Source: Vibrio celticus (GTDB taxonomy: Bacteria > Pseudomonadota > Gammaproteobacteria > Enterobacterales > Vibrionaceae). From it: a stretch of 64,000 nt of DNA. Below are positions 1-8,483 of the stretch, piece after piece. A program made the translations under genes and the position numbers. Below the pieces are notes generated by a model. It had not been told where the DNA came from. It was given only the letters and a program-made list of their open reading frames with translations, and did not search any database. Location: NCBI RefSeq assembly GCF_024347335.1, contig NZ_AP025463.1, positions 2,852,001 to 2,916,000 of the forward strand, written 5' to 3'. Positions within the stretch are counted from its first letter, which is position 1; every line of letters begins with the position of its first letter.

Positions 1-1
1 G

Positions 2-571
2 CATTTATCTAAACTAGAAGGAAAGAAGCTCAAAGACATCACTCGAGGTACTAATCGCTCACAGGTACTCGACCTTAAAGTTCGTAGTGGTAAGCAAGAA
101 TTTAGAGTGGTAAGACGTTGGTTTGTCGAAGAAAAGCGATTCTGTATTTGGTTAACTAACTTGCCTTCAGGTACCTATACTGCTGATGACATAATGGCGA
201 TCTACCGCTGTCGATGGCAGGTGGAGTTGCTTTTTAAAGAATTAAAATCTCACACAAACTGGCAACGATTTGTCACCGCACAAAAGGCCATCGTTGATGG
301 GCTTATCTGGGCCAGTTTACTCTCGCTGATCATCAGGCGCAGTACTGCGCTTCAGATAATGCCATCGGTCTCGCTGTTTAAGGCGGCAAAAAATGTGGAT
401 GTGTGGCTGTTGCCCATATTTGAATGTATCAGCCACAAGGCATGGTCAGAAATAGGTAATAAACTGGAATGGGCCTCTAGCTATATATTTAAGAACGCAC
501 AAAAGTCCGCCCAGAGGAAGTCAAAGAAAAACATCACGTTAGACGGGATTTATGCTGGTCTTAATGCTTAA
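2..571 (+). CDS. IS4-family transposase, C-terminal part (cut by window edge)
   Basis: The reading frame is open from the left edge, so the gene starts outside the window; only the C-terminal ~190 residues are visible. They contain the IS4 catalytic signature Y-x2-R-x3-E-x6-K (in YRCRWQVELLFKELK), which carries the glutamate of the DDE triad. The protein ends naturally in a short basic tail and AGLNA. Its stop codon lies 11 bp inside the 3' end of the oppositely oriented transposase that follows, so two IS elements converge tail to tail with no spacer. The frame is intact as far as visible, but without the left part activity cannot be judged. Confidence 0.85.
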   Translation, partial: HLSKLEGKKLKDITRGTNRSQVLDLKVRSGKQEFRVVRRWFVEEKRFCIWLTNLPSGTYTADDIMAIYRCRWQVELLFKELKSHTNWQRFVTAQKAIVDGLIWASLLSLIIRRSTALQIMPSVSLFKAAKNVDVWLLPIFECISHKAWSEIGNKLEWASSYIFKNAQKSAQRKSKKNITLDGIYAGLNA

Positions 572-1655
572 GGTTCAGTCTATGATACGCGATAAGGATA
601 CCCCATATCTCTTGCTCTACACCTTCTACAGATTGACTGCGGAGCAGGATTTCATCTTCAAGCATGTCATGCTTAATCTCGCCATAGCTATTCTCGATTT
701 CCCACCTTTCGAAGTACACATCTAATAATGATTTTAAACTGTATTTTCTATCGGTAAGAGAAGTCAGCAGTCCTTGTATATGATTTGGTTGTTGTTCAAC
801 GTCATCGGGATATAGAGCTAACCTAGCTTTCCACGTTTCAGGGAGACTCGGGTCTTGTTTTCTAGCCTGGAGAGAGACTTTCATCTCCACAATCAGATCT
901 CGCCCCTCATCATCGAGCTGCTCGATGATTTCATATTTCACATTCGATTTTATTGGCGTCATCCAGTGGCTTGTTCCATGCTCTTGTTGCCAGTTAAGCA
1001 TAAGTTCTGCGCTCAAGTAGCAACAGTCAAAAATGGTCAATGAATTCGGAACTGCTGATGAAATTAAATCTTTTGCATAGCTGATTTCTCCTTTAGAACT
1101 TTCCCCAAAAGCCACATCATGAATAAGTCGACTCCGTAGTGATGTGAGCGCGCACATTCGAACGATTGGGTACTCAGTGTGCCTGTCTTTTCGATAGTAA
1201 ACATATTGATAATGCTCAGCTAAGCTTGGGTTATCGTGAGTTCTAAACTGTGTGCCATCGATTGAAAATAGGCTCAAACCATTCCATTTATCACCCGCAT
1301 CTTCCGACTGGGTCCAGTGCTTTGCTGTGATTGAGAATAATGACTTTAAAGGCTTAGCAGTGAGGCGTTTTCTTGCCTGAGGAATTGCACTAGGTGCAAT
1401 CGTTTCACCCAATGAATTAGATAATTTGAGGTCGAGTTTATCGAGTACATCGGTAATCGGTCTATCTCGATATAGACCAATACCAACGACTAACCATACA
1501 ACAAGTTCGGCAGGTAATTTTCTACGCCGCATACTCGCTTTGTTCGTTTCAGATAAAGCTTGGTTTATCCAATCTAACGGAAGGTCTTTTTGGAACAAAG
1601 AAAGAGATTCTGGATTAGCAAAGTCGTCAACATCGATTAACCAGTGTGACAGCAT
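561..1655 (-). CDS. IS4-family transposase
   Basis: Full-length DDE transposase of about 364 residues. The N-terminal IS4-type helical domain occupies roughly residues 1-100. The first catalytic Asp is in FSIDGTQFR, the second in IFDCCYLS, and the Glu is in the Y-x2-R-x3-E-x6-K signature (YFERWEIENSYGEIK). I chose the ATG at 1655 because it opens the conserved MLSHWLIDVDDF start; 15 further codons upstream are open but run through a hairpin. The gene overlaps the neighbouring transposase by 11 bp at its 3' end. It lies directly downstream of dnaJ on the same strand, so insertion may have removed the dnaJ terminator. Intact, probably functional or recently so. Confidence 0.88.
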   Translation of the reverse strand: MLSHWLIDVDDFANPESLSLFQKDLPLDWINQALSETNKASMRRRKLPAELVVWLVVGIGLYRDRPITDVLDKLDLKLSNSLGETIAPSAIPQARKRLTAKPLKSLFSITAKHWTQSEDAGDKWNGLSLFSIDGTQFRTHDNPSLAEHYQYVYYRKDRHTEYPIVRMCALTSLRSRLIHDVAFGESSKGEISYAKDLISSAVPNSLTIFDCCYLSAELMLNWQQEHGTSHWMTPIKSNVKYEIIEQLDDEGRDLIVEMKVSLQARKQDPSLPETWKARLALYPDDVEQQPNHIQGLLTSLTDRKYSLKSLLDVYFERWEIENSYGEIKHDMLEDEILLRSQSVEGVEQEIWGILIAYHRLNLKH

Positions 1656-1659
1656 AAAA

Positions 1660-1691
1660 AATACCCTTAAACAAAAGTGCTTAAGGGTATT
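1660..1691. repeat. 11-bp perfect inverted repeat in transposase leader
   Basis: AATACCCTTAA at 1660-1670 and its exact complement TTAAGGGTATT at 1681-1691 flank a 10-base loop. In the minus-strand transcript this hairpin sits immediately 5' of the transposase start codon and would cover the ribosome-binding region. Leader hairpins that limit transposase translation from read-through transcripts are known in several IS families; that role here is inference. Confidence 0.6.
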
Positions 1692-1699
1692 GTTAACCA

Positions 1700-1748
1700 T
1701 CTGTAGGATCGTTCAACTGATCAGGAAAATGCTTAAATGATCAGTGTT
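1700..1748 (-). mobile_element. Probable right terminal region of the IS4-family element
   Basis: Read inward on the minus strand, the segment contains TGATCATTTAAGC and then CTGATCAGTTGAACGATCC, which resembles the terminal repeat of E. coli IS4 as I remember it (GATCAGTTGACCGATCC). This puts the IS edge near 1745-1750. I could not find the matching left terminus around 560, where the other transposase lies, so the element may have lost it. Exact boundaries and target duplications are not established. Confidence 0.4.
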
Positions 1749-1789
1749 AGCTACATGAGCAGGCTTTTCTAATTTTATCAACAACCTAA

Positions 1790-2938
1790 TTACTTAGTTA
1801 GGTCATCGAAGAAGTTTTTAACGCCACTGAAGAAACCTTCAGACTTTGGCTTGTGCTTGCTTGCCGCTTCGCCACAACATGTTTCTTCGAATTCACGCAG
1901 TAGTTCTTTCTGACGAGAGCTTAGCTTAACTGGAGTCTCAACCACTAGCTTAACGATTAGGTCACCCACACCGCCGCCACGAACGCCTTTCACGCCTTTG
2001 CCACGCATACGGAACATACGGCCCGTTTGTGTTTCTTCTGGCACTTTAAGGTTTACACGACCATCCAGTGTTGGAACTTCAACTTCACCGCCTAAAGCAG
2101 CCATAGAGAAGCTTACTGGAACTTCACAGTAAAGGTTATTGCCGTCACGCTCAAAGATGTTGTGCTCTTTTACGTGTACTTGTACGTACAGGTCGCCAGC
2201 CGGAGCGCCTTGCTCTCCCGCTTCGCCTTCGCCTGATAGACGAATACGATCGCCAGTATCAACACCAGCAGGGATCTTAACGTTAAGTGTTTTCGTCTTC
2301 TGTTTGCGACCTTGACCATGACATGAGTTACATGGGTCTTTGATGATCTTGCCTTTACCGTTACAAGTAGGACAAGTCTGTTGAACCGCAAAGAAACCTT
2401 GGCGCATTTGTACTTGGCCGTGGCCATGACAAGTGCCACACGTTTGTGCAGAAGAACCCGCTTTCGCGCCGCTGCCGTCACAAGTATCACACTCTACAAG
2501 TGTTGGTACTTCGATTTCTTTAGAAACACCACGAACCGCTTCTTCTAGAGAAAGTTCCATGTTGTAACGTAGATCTGAACCACGTTGTGCACGCTGTTGA
2601 CCGCCACCACGACGACCGCCGCCGAAGATGTCGCCAAATACGTCACCGAAGATATCGCCGAAGTCACCTTGGCCACCGCCGCCGAAACCGCCGCCGCCGC
2701 CCATGCCACCTTGTTCAAAGGCTGCGTGACCGTATTGGTCGTAAGCTGCTTTCTTTTGAGCATCGGTTAGGATCTCGTACGCTACTTTTACTTCTTTAAA
2801 CTTATCTGCTGCGGTCTCGTCACCCTGGTTACGGTCCGGGTGGAATTTCATCGCTAAGCGTTTGTACGCTTTTTTAATATCGCGCTCTGATGCATCGCGG
2901 CTTACGCCTAATACTTCGTAAAAATCACGTTTTGACAT
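1790..2938 (-). CDS. dnaJ: Chaperone protein DnaJ
   Basis: Hsp40 co-chaperone that delivers clients to DnaK and stimulates its ATPase; cytoplasmic. Length 382 aa, normal for the family. Residues 1-70 form the J domain with the HPD motif (KFHPDRN). A Gly/Phe-rich linker follows (about 75-115), then four CxxCxGxG zinc-binding repeats (CDTCDGSG, CGTCHGHG, CPTCNGKG, CNSCHGQG; about 145-215) and the C-terminal substrate-binding domains. It follows dnaK on the same strand, and two hairpins lie in the 284-bp gap between them. No terminator of its own is visible downstream, where an IS element begins. Confidence 0.98.
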   Translation of the reverse strand: MSKRDFYEVLGVSRDASERDIKKAYKRLAMKFHPDRNQGDETAADKFKEVKVAYEILTDAQKKAAYDQYGHAAFEQGGMGGGGGFGGGGQGDFGDIFGDVFGDIFGGGRRGGGQQRAQRGSDLRYNMELSLEEAVRGVSKEIEVPTLVECDTCDGSGAKAGSSAQTCGTCHGHGQVQMRQGFFAVQQTCPTCNGKGKIIKDPCNSCHGQGRKQKTKTLNVKIPAGVDTGDRIRLSGEGEAGEQGAPAGDLYVQVHVKEHNIFERDGNNLYCEVPVSFSMAALGGEVEVPTLDGRVNLKVPEETQTGRMFRMRGKGVKGVRGGGVGDLIVKLVVETPVKLSSRQKELLREFEETCCGEAASKHKPKSEGFFSGVKNFFDDLTK

Positions 2939-3074
2939 GTTCTAGGTCACCAAAATAATTGCTACTACCGAATGATCACTTCAGTAGTCTGTGTATCAAT
3001 CTAGATAAAAGTTCTGCCTGCTGAAATGCCGAATAAAGCTATTATCTAGATCGACAAGTCTAAATACAAATTTA

Positions 3075-3102
3075 CGGGCGTGAGAGTTACCTCTGACGCC
3101 CG
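3075..3102 (-). promoter_or_regulatory. Stem-loop in the dnaK-dnaJ gap
   Basis: Arms 3075-3086 and 3091-3102 pair over 12 positions with one internal mismatch around a four-base loop. It is GC-rich and lacks a following T tract, so it looks like an mRNA processing or partial attenuation element rather than a full terminator. It may set the DnaK:DnaJ ratio; that role is inferred. Confidence 0.5.
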
Positions 3103-3154
3103 CAATAATAAGTCTTTGAGACAAATTTCTAAGCAGATAGCTTGAGTTATAGGA

Positions 3155-3191
3155 GGAAGCGCGGAGCCTACGTTAGTAGGTGAGCACTTCC
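3155..3191 (-). promoter_or_regulatory. Stem-loop just downstream of dnaK
   Basis: Outer arms 3155-3162 / 3184-3191 (GGAAGCGC with GCACTTCC, one G-T pair) enclose a second perfect stem CCTAC / GTAGG (3167-3171 / 3176-3180). It starts about 30 bases after the dnaK stop in the direction of transcription. No T run follows, so read-through into dnaJ is expected. It could stabilise the upstream dnaK message. Confidence 0.5.
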
Positions 3192-3222
3192 GACAACGAA
3201 ATCAGGCTACTCTGCAACGAAA

Positions 3223-5136
3223 TTATTTTTTGTCTTCTTTAACTTCTTCAAACTCAGCGTCTACAACATCGTCGTCTTGCTTAGGCTGTTCACCAGCGTC
3301 AGCACCAGCTTGTTCAGCTTGAGCTTTCTGTTGAGCGATTTCCATTAGCTTTTGAGCTGCTTGCATAAGTTCTTGAACTTTAGCGTCGATAGCTTCTTTG
3401 TCGTCACCAGACTTAACTGATTCTAGCGCTTCGATAGCTGCTTCGATTTTAGCTTTCTCGTCTGCAGGTAGAGCTTCACCAGCTTCTTCTACTTGCTTCT
3501 TAGTGCCGTGAATCATTTGGTCAGCTTGGTTACGTGCAGTTACTAGCTCTTCGAACTTTTTGTCCGCTTCTTTGTTAGCTTCTGCTTCTTGTACCATTGC
3601 TTCGATCTCTTCCTCAGACAGACCGCCTGATGCTTGGATAGTGATCTTCTGCTCTTTACCTGTTGCTTTATCTTTAGCAGATACGTTCAGGATACCATCA
3701 GCATCTAGGTCGAATGTTACTTCGATTTGTGGCATGCCACGTGGTGCTGGTTGGATACCTTCTAGGTTGAACTGACCAAGAGACTTGTTGTAAGTCGCTT
3801 GCTTACGCTCACCTTGAAGAACGTGGATAGTTACTGCGTTTTGGTTGTCTTCAGCTGTAGAGAACACTTGATCCGCTTTAGTAGGGATAGTTGTGTTTTT
3901 CTCGATAAGCTTAGTCATCACGCCGCCCATCGTTTCGATACCGAAAGATAGAGGAGTAACGTCTAGTAGTAGAACGTCTTTAACGTCACCAGCTAGTACA
4001 CCACCTTGAACAGCAGCACCCATTGCAACAGCTTCGTCAGGGTTCACGTCTTTACGTGGCTCTTTACCGAAGAATTCAGTTACTTTAGCTTGAACCATAG
4101 GCATACGAGTTTGACCACCAACTAGGATAACGTCAGTGATTTCGCCTACAGATAGGTCAGCATCTGCTAGAGCAACTTTTAGTGGCTCAAGAGAACGTTG
4201 AACTAGGTCTTCAACTAGAGACTCAAGCTTCGCACGAGTCACTTTGATGTTCATGTGCTTAGGACCAGTCGCATCAGCAGTAACGTAAGGTAGGTTTACG
4301 TCAGTTTGAGTAGTAGAAGAAAGCTCGATTTTCGCTTTTTCTGCTGCTTCTTTAACACGCTGCATTGCTAGTGGATCAGCTTTAAGGTCGATACCTTGCT
4401 CTTTCTTGAACTCATCTACTAGGTAGTTGATCATGCGGTTATCGAAATCTTCACCACCAAGGTGAGTGTCACCGTTAGTTGAAAGAACTTCGAAAGTCTT
4501 CTCGCCTTCTACTTCATCGATTTCGATGATAGAGATATCGAATGTACCACCACCAAGGTCGTATACAGCGATAGTGCGATCACCACCTTGCTTGTCTAGG
4601 CCGTAAGCTAGAGCAGCAGCAGTTGGTTCGTTGATGATACGTTTAACATCTAGACCAGCGATACGGCCAGCATCTTTCGTTGCTTGACGTTGAGCATCGT
4701 TGAAGTAAGCAGGAACAGTAACAACTGCGCCAGTTACTTCTTCGCCTAGGAAGTCTTCAGCTGTTTTCTTCATTTTCTTAAGAACTTCAGCAGATACTTG
4801 AGGAGCAGCCATTTTTTGGCCTTGCGCTTCAACCCATGCATCACCGTTATCAGCTTTAACAATGTTAAAAGGCATGATTTCGATATCGCGTTGAACTTCT
4901 TCATCTTCAAAACGACGACCAATTAGACGCTTAATTGCGTATAGCGTGTTTTGAGGGTTAGTAACTGCTTGACGTTTCGCAGGTTGACCAACTAGCGTCT
5001 CGCCGTCAGTGTATGCGATTACCGATGCTGTTGTGCGTTCGCCTTCAGCATTTTCTAGTACGCGTGGTTTGTCGCCGTCTAAAACAGCAACACAAGAGTT
5101 AGTAGTACCTAAATCAATACCAATGATTCGACCCAT
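3223..5136 (-). CDS. dnaK: Molecular chaperone DnaK (Hsp70)
   Basis: ATP-dependent chaperone, 637 aa, normal length. The N-terminal ATPase domain opens with IIGIDLGTTNSCVAV (phosphate 1 loop) and contains the YDLGGGTFDISI and ILVGGQTRMP signatures. The linker DVLLLDVTPLSFGIET leads into the substrate-binding domain and alpha-helical lid, which ends in the acidic tail with the EEV segment (DAEFEEVKEDKK). Two sigma-32 promoters lie upstream (5185-5296) and dnaJ follows downstream. With grpE nearby (8484-9065), the complete DnaK machine is encoded within about 8 kb. Confidence 0.99.
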   Translation of the reverse strand: MGRIIGIDLGTTNSCVAVLDGDKPRVLENAEGERTTASVIAYTDGETLVGQPAKRQAVTNPQNTLYAIKRLIGRRFEDEEVQRDIEIMPFNIVKADNGDAWVEAQGQKMAAPQVSAEVLKKMKKTAEDFLGEEVTGAVVTVPAYFNDAQRQATKDAGRIAGLDVKRIINEPTAAALAYGLDKQGGDRTIAVYDLGGGTFDISIIEIDEVEGEKTFEVLSTNGDTHLGGEDFDNRMINYLVDEFKKEQGIDLKADPLAMQRVKEAAEKAKIELSSTTQTDVNLPYVTADATGPKHMNIKVTRAKLESLVEDLVQRSLEPLKVALADADLSVGEITDVILVGGQTRMPMVQAKVTEFFGKEPRKDVNPDEAVAMGAAVQGGVLAGDVKDVLLLDVTPLSFGIETMGGVMTKLIEKNTTIPTKADQVFSTAEDNQNAVTIHVLQGERKQATYNKSLGQFNLEGIQPAPRGMPQIEVTFDLDADGILNVSAKDKATGKEQKITIQASGGLSEEEIEAMVQEAEANKEADKKFEELVTARNQADQMIHGTKKQVEEAGEALPADEKAKIEAAIEALESVKSGDDKEAIDAKVQELMQAAQKLMEIAQQKAQAEQAGADAGEQPKQDDDVVDAEFEEVKEDKK

Positions 5137-5184
5137 CAGGCTATCTCCGAAATATAATCTATATTAGTTTTTTGCTATACCCAC

Positions 5185-5216
5185 ATATGTGGGGGGCGGT
5201 AATCAGGGATTCAACC
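5185..5216 (-). promoter_or_regulatory. Proximal sigma-32 (heat-shock) promoter of dnaK
   Basis: On the minus strand, GTTGAAT (5209-5215) is followed after about 13 bases by CCCCCCACAT, matching the sigma-32 -35 (CTTGAA) and -10 (CCCCATnT) pattern. It lies about 50 bp upstream of the dnaK start. The -35 has one mismatch. Confidence 0.65.
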
Positions 5217-5262
5217 CTAATACACAAAATTTAAGTGCAAATGTAATTTGCTTTCGTATGCA

Positions 5263-5296
5263 CCATAGATAAGGGCTGCAAACTGGTTTTCAAGGG
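5263..5296 (-). promoter_or_regulatory. Distal sigma-32 promoter of dnaK
   Basis: The minus strand reads CCCTTGAAAA (5287-5296), a perfect -35 core, then about 11 bases and CCCTTATCTATGG (5263-5275), a recognisable but imperfect CCCCATnTA -10. Together with the proximal site it gives dnaK tandem heat-shock promoters. Confidence 0.7.
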
Positions 5297-5440
5297 AATA
5301 AGTAAAAAAAATCTATTTTTTCCCGTATCTTTTTACATAAAGGTAAAAAGTGACCGATCCCTTGCCAATTAAGGCTCCGATGTTGAGAAAGTCTCGCATT
5401 TGTCCCCACATTGAAACCTCAACCCTATTCCAGATGCCAT

Positions 5441-5471
5441 AAAAAAAGACCTTCATGTAGAAGGTCTTTTT
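5441..5471 (-). terminator. Terminator downstream of the alginate lyase gene
   Basis: The perfect stem GACCTTC / GAAGGTC (5448-5454 / 5460-5466) is extended by A/T pairs and followed by T runs on both strands. It lies 55 bp past the alginate lyase stop and separates that gene from the dnaK promoters. Confidence 0.85.
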
Positions 5472-5525
5472 CAAATAGATATTAATCAGTTAAATATTAT
5501 TCAAATGATTACTGATTCAGCCATG

Positions 5526-6563
5526 TTATTGATTAAGCACTAACTGGTAGAAGCTCGCTTGAGTGTAATCACCCGCTTCCATACCACGCCATTCACAGGC
5601 TGAGCTCGATTTCTTAGTGTTGCATTGATTGTATGCGCCCGCCTTGAAGTACATCCAGTCCTGTCCATAACCAAGGTCGATATCATGCCCCTGATATTTA
5701 CCCTTAGCCAAATCAACATCATACGTCTTCACAATAGGATCGGCTGAGTTTGGATTCTTAGTAAATGTTAAGTGCATGATGTTATCTTTGATATTCACAT
5801 CGTATGAGAACACTTCACCTAGCTTGATACCATCAGCAGGATCCGAGCTGCCTTTTTTCAGATTGTATTGACCAAATACATCATGGCGAATGTCTTTACG
5901 AAGTTTCTTTCCGTTTTCATCCTTCGCGTTTTTCATCTCTGTCGGCGGGTTTAACTCATAGTTCCACGTTAACGAACCATGCTCATGTTCTGGCAACTTG
6001 CGGTAAACAATTTTCAGTGGCTCATTGTCTGAACCATGAATTTGGCCGATCACTACCGAGAATGCGCCTGTTTTTTTGTAGCTACCGCTGGTACTCACCT
6101 GATCAACAGAAAGTGTTGCCGTCATTTGACCACCGATAGAACCAAACTCTTCTGCGTTCTTATGGCTTGAAATCGCGAAGTTGTTGCTCGGCGCCGAGTA
6201 GCTGTCTGCCAGCATCGCTCTTAGCTCACTACGCGTATTCTTACTATTTGGTGTCGTTGGTGCCGTATTCGGAGCCACAAACACCATCGCACCAGATCCT
6301 GCATCGGTGTAGAACCATTTAGGATGAACGTAAGGCGTGTCTACATTCGACAATTCTTGCTTACCGATCTCCAATGTTTTGCCTTTTCTAGAGCCTTCTG
6401 TTGTTAGCTCCGGTAGGTTAATTTTCCATTTAGATAAATCGAAGTTTTGTGCAGGTGCTTTTGCTGGATCAAGATTGAACTGTTGACCAATATCGTGATT
6501 AGAAGCAAGAGCGGGAGCCGCTAAGAGGCTAGCAGTCAGTAGGCTAAGGTAAGACAACTTCAT
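5526..6563 (-). CDS. Secreted PL7-family alginate lyase
   Basis: Polysaccharide lyase family 7 enzyme that cleaves alginate by beta-elimination; exported. A Sec signal peptide ends around ALA-20. The single PL7 jelly-roll domain shows the three active-site strands: RSELR (111-115), QIH (174-176) and YFKAGAYNQ (about 305-313). In the family, Ile in QIH rather than Val is associated with activity on guluronate-containing blocks; substrate preference here is inference. The length of 345 aa fits a one-domain lyase without a binding module. It is a single-gene unit between terminators, and fits a seaweed-associated Vibrio. Confidence 0.93.
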   Translation of the reverse strand: MKLSYLSLLTASLLAAPALASNHDIGQQFNLDPAKAPAQNFDLSKWKINLPELTTEGSRKGKTLEIGKQELSNVDTPYVHPKWFYTDAGSGAMVFVAPNTAPTTPNSKNTRSELRAMLADSYSAPSNNFAISSHKNAEEFGSIGGQMTATLSVDQVSTSGSYKKTGAFSVVIGQIHGSDNEPLKIVYRKLPEHEHGSLTWNYELNPPTEMKNAKDENGKKLRKDIRHDVFGQYNLKKGSSDPADGIKLGEVFSYDVNIKDNIMHLTFTKNPNSADPIVKTYDVDLAKGKYQGHDIDLGYGQDWMYFKAGAYNQCNTKKSSSACEWRGMEAGDYTQASFYQLVLNQ

Positions 6564-6770
6564 TATTTGGTTTCCTTTATGTCGTCATAATGTAGGTTGC
6601 CAGAACAATAAAATAATATTGTATTATTATATGTGATCTATATTAAATATTGAAAACTGATGACCAATTCAGCGCGAGTAAAAAGAAAAAATGAGACTTC
6701 GCACCAACACAGCCCCCTCTTTTAACTCAGCAGCAGACAGCCGAAAGTACCGAACAGCAGAAATAAAAAA

Positions 6771-6793
6771 GCCCCGCTCTGGTTGAGCGGGGC
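6771..6793 (-). terminator. Terminator of the symporter gene
   Basis: The perfect 9-bp GC-rich stem GCCCCGCTC / GAGCGGGGC has a 5-base loop. On the minus strand it is followed by TTTTTTA. It lies about 30 bp after the symporter stop at 6822. Confidence 0.9.
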
Positions 6794-6821
6794 TTCGCAA
6801 TTATCGAGTCTTAATTAAGAA

Positions 6822-8096
6822 TTAAGCTTCTGCTTTCTTTAGCTCAGCTTCTTCGTTAGCTTCAACGCCAATTTCGTTTTCAGATTTAGCAACGATAGTG
6901 TTCACCGCTGTATCACCGACTACATTTGAAGAGGTACAGAACATGTCACAGATACGGTCAACAGCAGCAACAATCGCTAGACCTTCTGGTGGCAAACCTA
7001 GTTGGTGCAATAGAACACCTACCATCACAACACCGCCACCAGGAACACCACCAGCACCGATAGACAGTAGCAAGATAGTTAGACCTAGAGTGAAGATGTC
7101 AGCAGTGTTGATTGGCTGACCGAATGCGTTTGCTACGAACATAGTTGCTAGTGCGATGTAGATAGATACACCAGACATGTTCATTGTTGCACCCAGTGGT
7201 ACACCGAAACCAGCTACTGACTTAGATACGTTTAGTTTGTCAGTAAGAGTACGCATTGTTACTGGGATTGTTGCATTCGAACTTGCTGTAGATAGTGAGA
7301 ATAGAACTTGCTCACGCGTTGCACGTAGGAACTGCTTTGGAGAAATACCAGTGAATGAACCCACCATCATTGGGTAGAAGAAGAAAATCCAGAACACAAG
7401 CATTGCAACCACAAGCGCCACATAGCCAGCAACTGACATTAGCGTGTCTGCATCCAGTGTTGCGCCCAGTTGAATCATCAGAGCAAATACACCGTAAGGC
7501 GCCAAGCTCATTACAAGGCCGATAAGCTTCATCATGATTTCGTTAGCCATCTTGAATGTCTTGATAGCTGGGCCACCACGAGAATCAAGCGCTTGAATAG
7601 CAAGACCTGTCAAAATTGCCATGAAGATAATTTGTAGCATGTCGCCGCTTGCAAACGCTTCTACAGGGTTGCTAGGAACGATGTTAACAACAAGAGAGAA
7701 GATGTCTGGTGTTTCAGTTGTTGTAAGCGCAATTGTCTCAGAAACCGTACCCGCAAGGTTCGCACCTGCACCTGGTTGGAAAATAAGACCAATCGTTAGC
7801 GCTGCTGAAATCGCGATGATGGTGTTAATAATGTAAAGACCAAAGGTTTTACCACCAAGACGACCAAATGAACGAATATCTTTTAGCTCAACAATACCGC
7901 AAACAATAGATACGTACACAAGAGGAACTACAAGCAATTTGATAAGTGATACGAACATACCACCAGCACCTTCGGCAGCGCCAAGTAGATACGTATCAAA
8001 AATAGCAATACCGCTGAATAGGTACTGAATAGCAGTACCAATAAGTAGACCGGCGAACAAGCCTACAAAAATTTTACTTGAGAGCGATTTATCCAT
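6822..8096 (-). CDS. Dicarboxylate/amino-acid:cation symporter (DAACS family)
   Basis: Inner-membrane cation-coupled carrier of the GltP/GltT/DctA family, 424 aa. Visible hallmarks are a serine-rich re-entrant loop (FSLSTASSNATIPVTMRTL), the MNMSG segment of TM7, a second re-entrant loop (SIGAGGVPGGG), and the substrate-binding TM8 segment DRICDMFCTSSNVVGDT. The Asp and Asn/Asp residues there would contact the amino acid and cation. I chose the ATG at 8096 because GGAGAAG precedes it at good spacing; 20 more codons upstream are open but have no ribosome-binding site. The acidic tail is rich in Glu/Ala. Substrate (glutamate, aspartate or C4-dicarboxylate) cannot be fixed from sequence. Confidence 0.9.
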   Translation of the reverse strand: MDKSLSSKIFVGLFAGLLIGTAIQYLFSGIAIFDTYLLGAAEGAGGMFVSLIKLLVVPLVYVSIVCGIVELKDIRSFGRLGGKTFGLYIINTIIAISAALTIGLIFQPGAGANLAGTVSETIALTTTETPDIFSLVVNIVPSNPVEAFASGDMLQIIFMAILTGLAIQALDSRGGPAIKTFKMANEIMMKLIGLVMSLAPYGVFALMIQLGATLDADTLMSVAGYVALVVAMLVFWIFFFYPMMVGSFTGISPKQFLRATREQVLFSLSTASSNATIPVTMRTLTDKLNVSKSVAGFGVPLGATMNMSGVSIYIALATMFVANAFGQPINTADIFTLGLTILLLSIGAGGVPGGGVVMVGVLLHQLGLPPEGLAIVAAVDRICDMFCTSSNVVGDTAVNTIVAKSENEIGVEANEEAELKKAEA

Positions 8097-8370
8097 CGTT
8101 CTTCTCCAGTTTGTTGTGTTTAAAATTTGTACTTTTATAGTTATATATGCGACCAAAATCGCTATATGGCAGTGGATTTTACATACAAAGATAACAATTA
8201 AAAGTATTTATTTACAAAAACATCACAAATGTGACATCAAAACATTTACTCAATCACAACAAGTTTCATAACACAAAACTCTAAATTGCTGATCTGAATG
8301 AAATAAAAAGAACGACATTCTTAATGCGGTTTTGATGCTTATTTACGTGGACTCTCAAGTTATAGGCACA

Positions 8371-8398
8371 AAAAAGAGAGGCCTATGCCTCTCTTTTT
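8371..8398 (-). terminator. Terminator downstream of grpE
   Basis: Perfect stem AAAGAGAGGC / GCCTCTCTTT (8373-8382 / 8387-8396) with loop CTAT and A/T extensions, so it would work in both directions. It sits 85 bp after the grpE stop and ends the heat-shock transcript. Confidence 0.85.
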
Positions 8399-8483
8399 AT
8401 TTTACGTAAACCAGTGATTTATTTTGTCGCTGTGACCAACTCAGTCAATGCGCCAGTCAATCACTTGGCAACGTAATTCGTCA

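Noticed and set aside
2545..2799. Repetitive open frames opposite the Gly-rich part of dnaJ
   Set aside because: They are by-products of the GGT/GGC-rich codons of the Gly/Phe linker, with no start signals.
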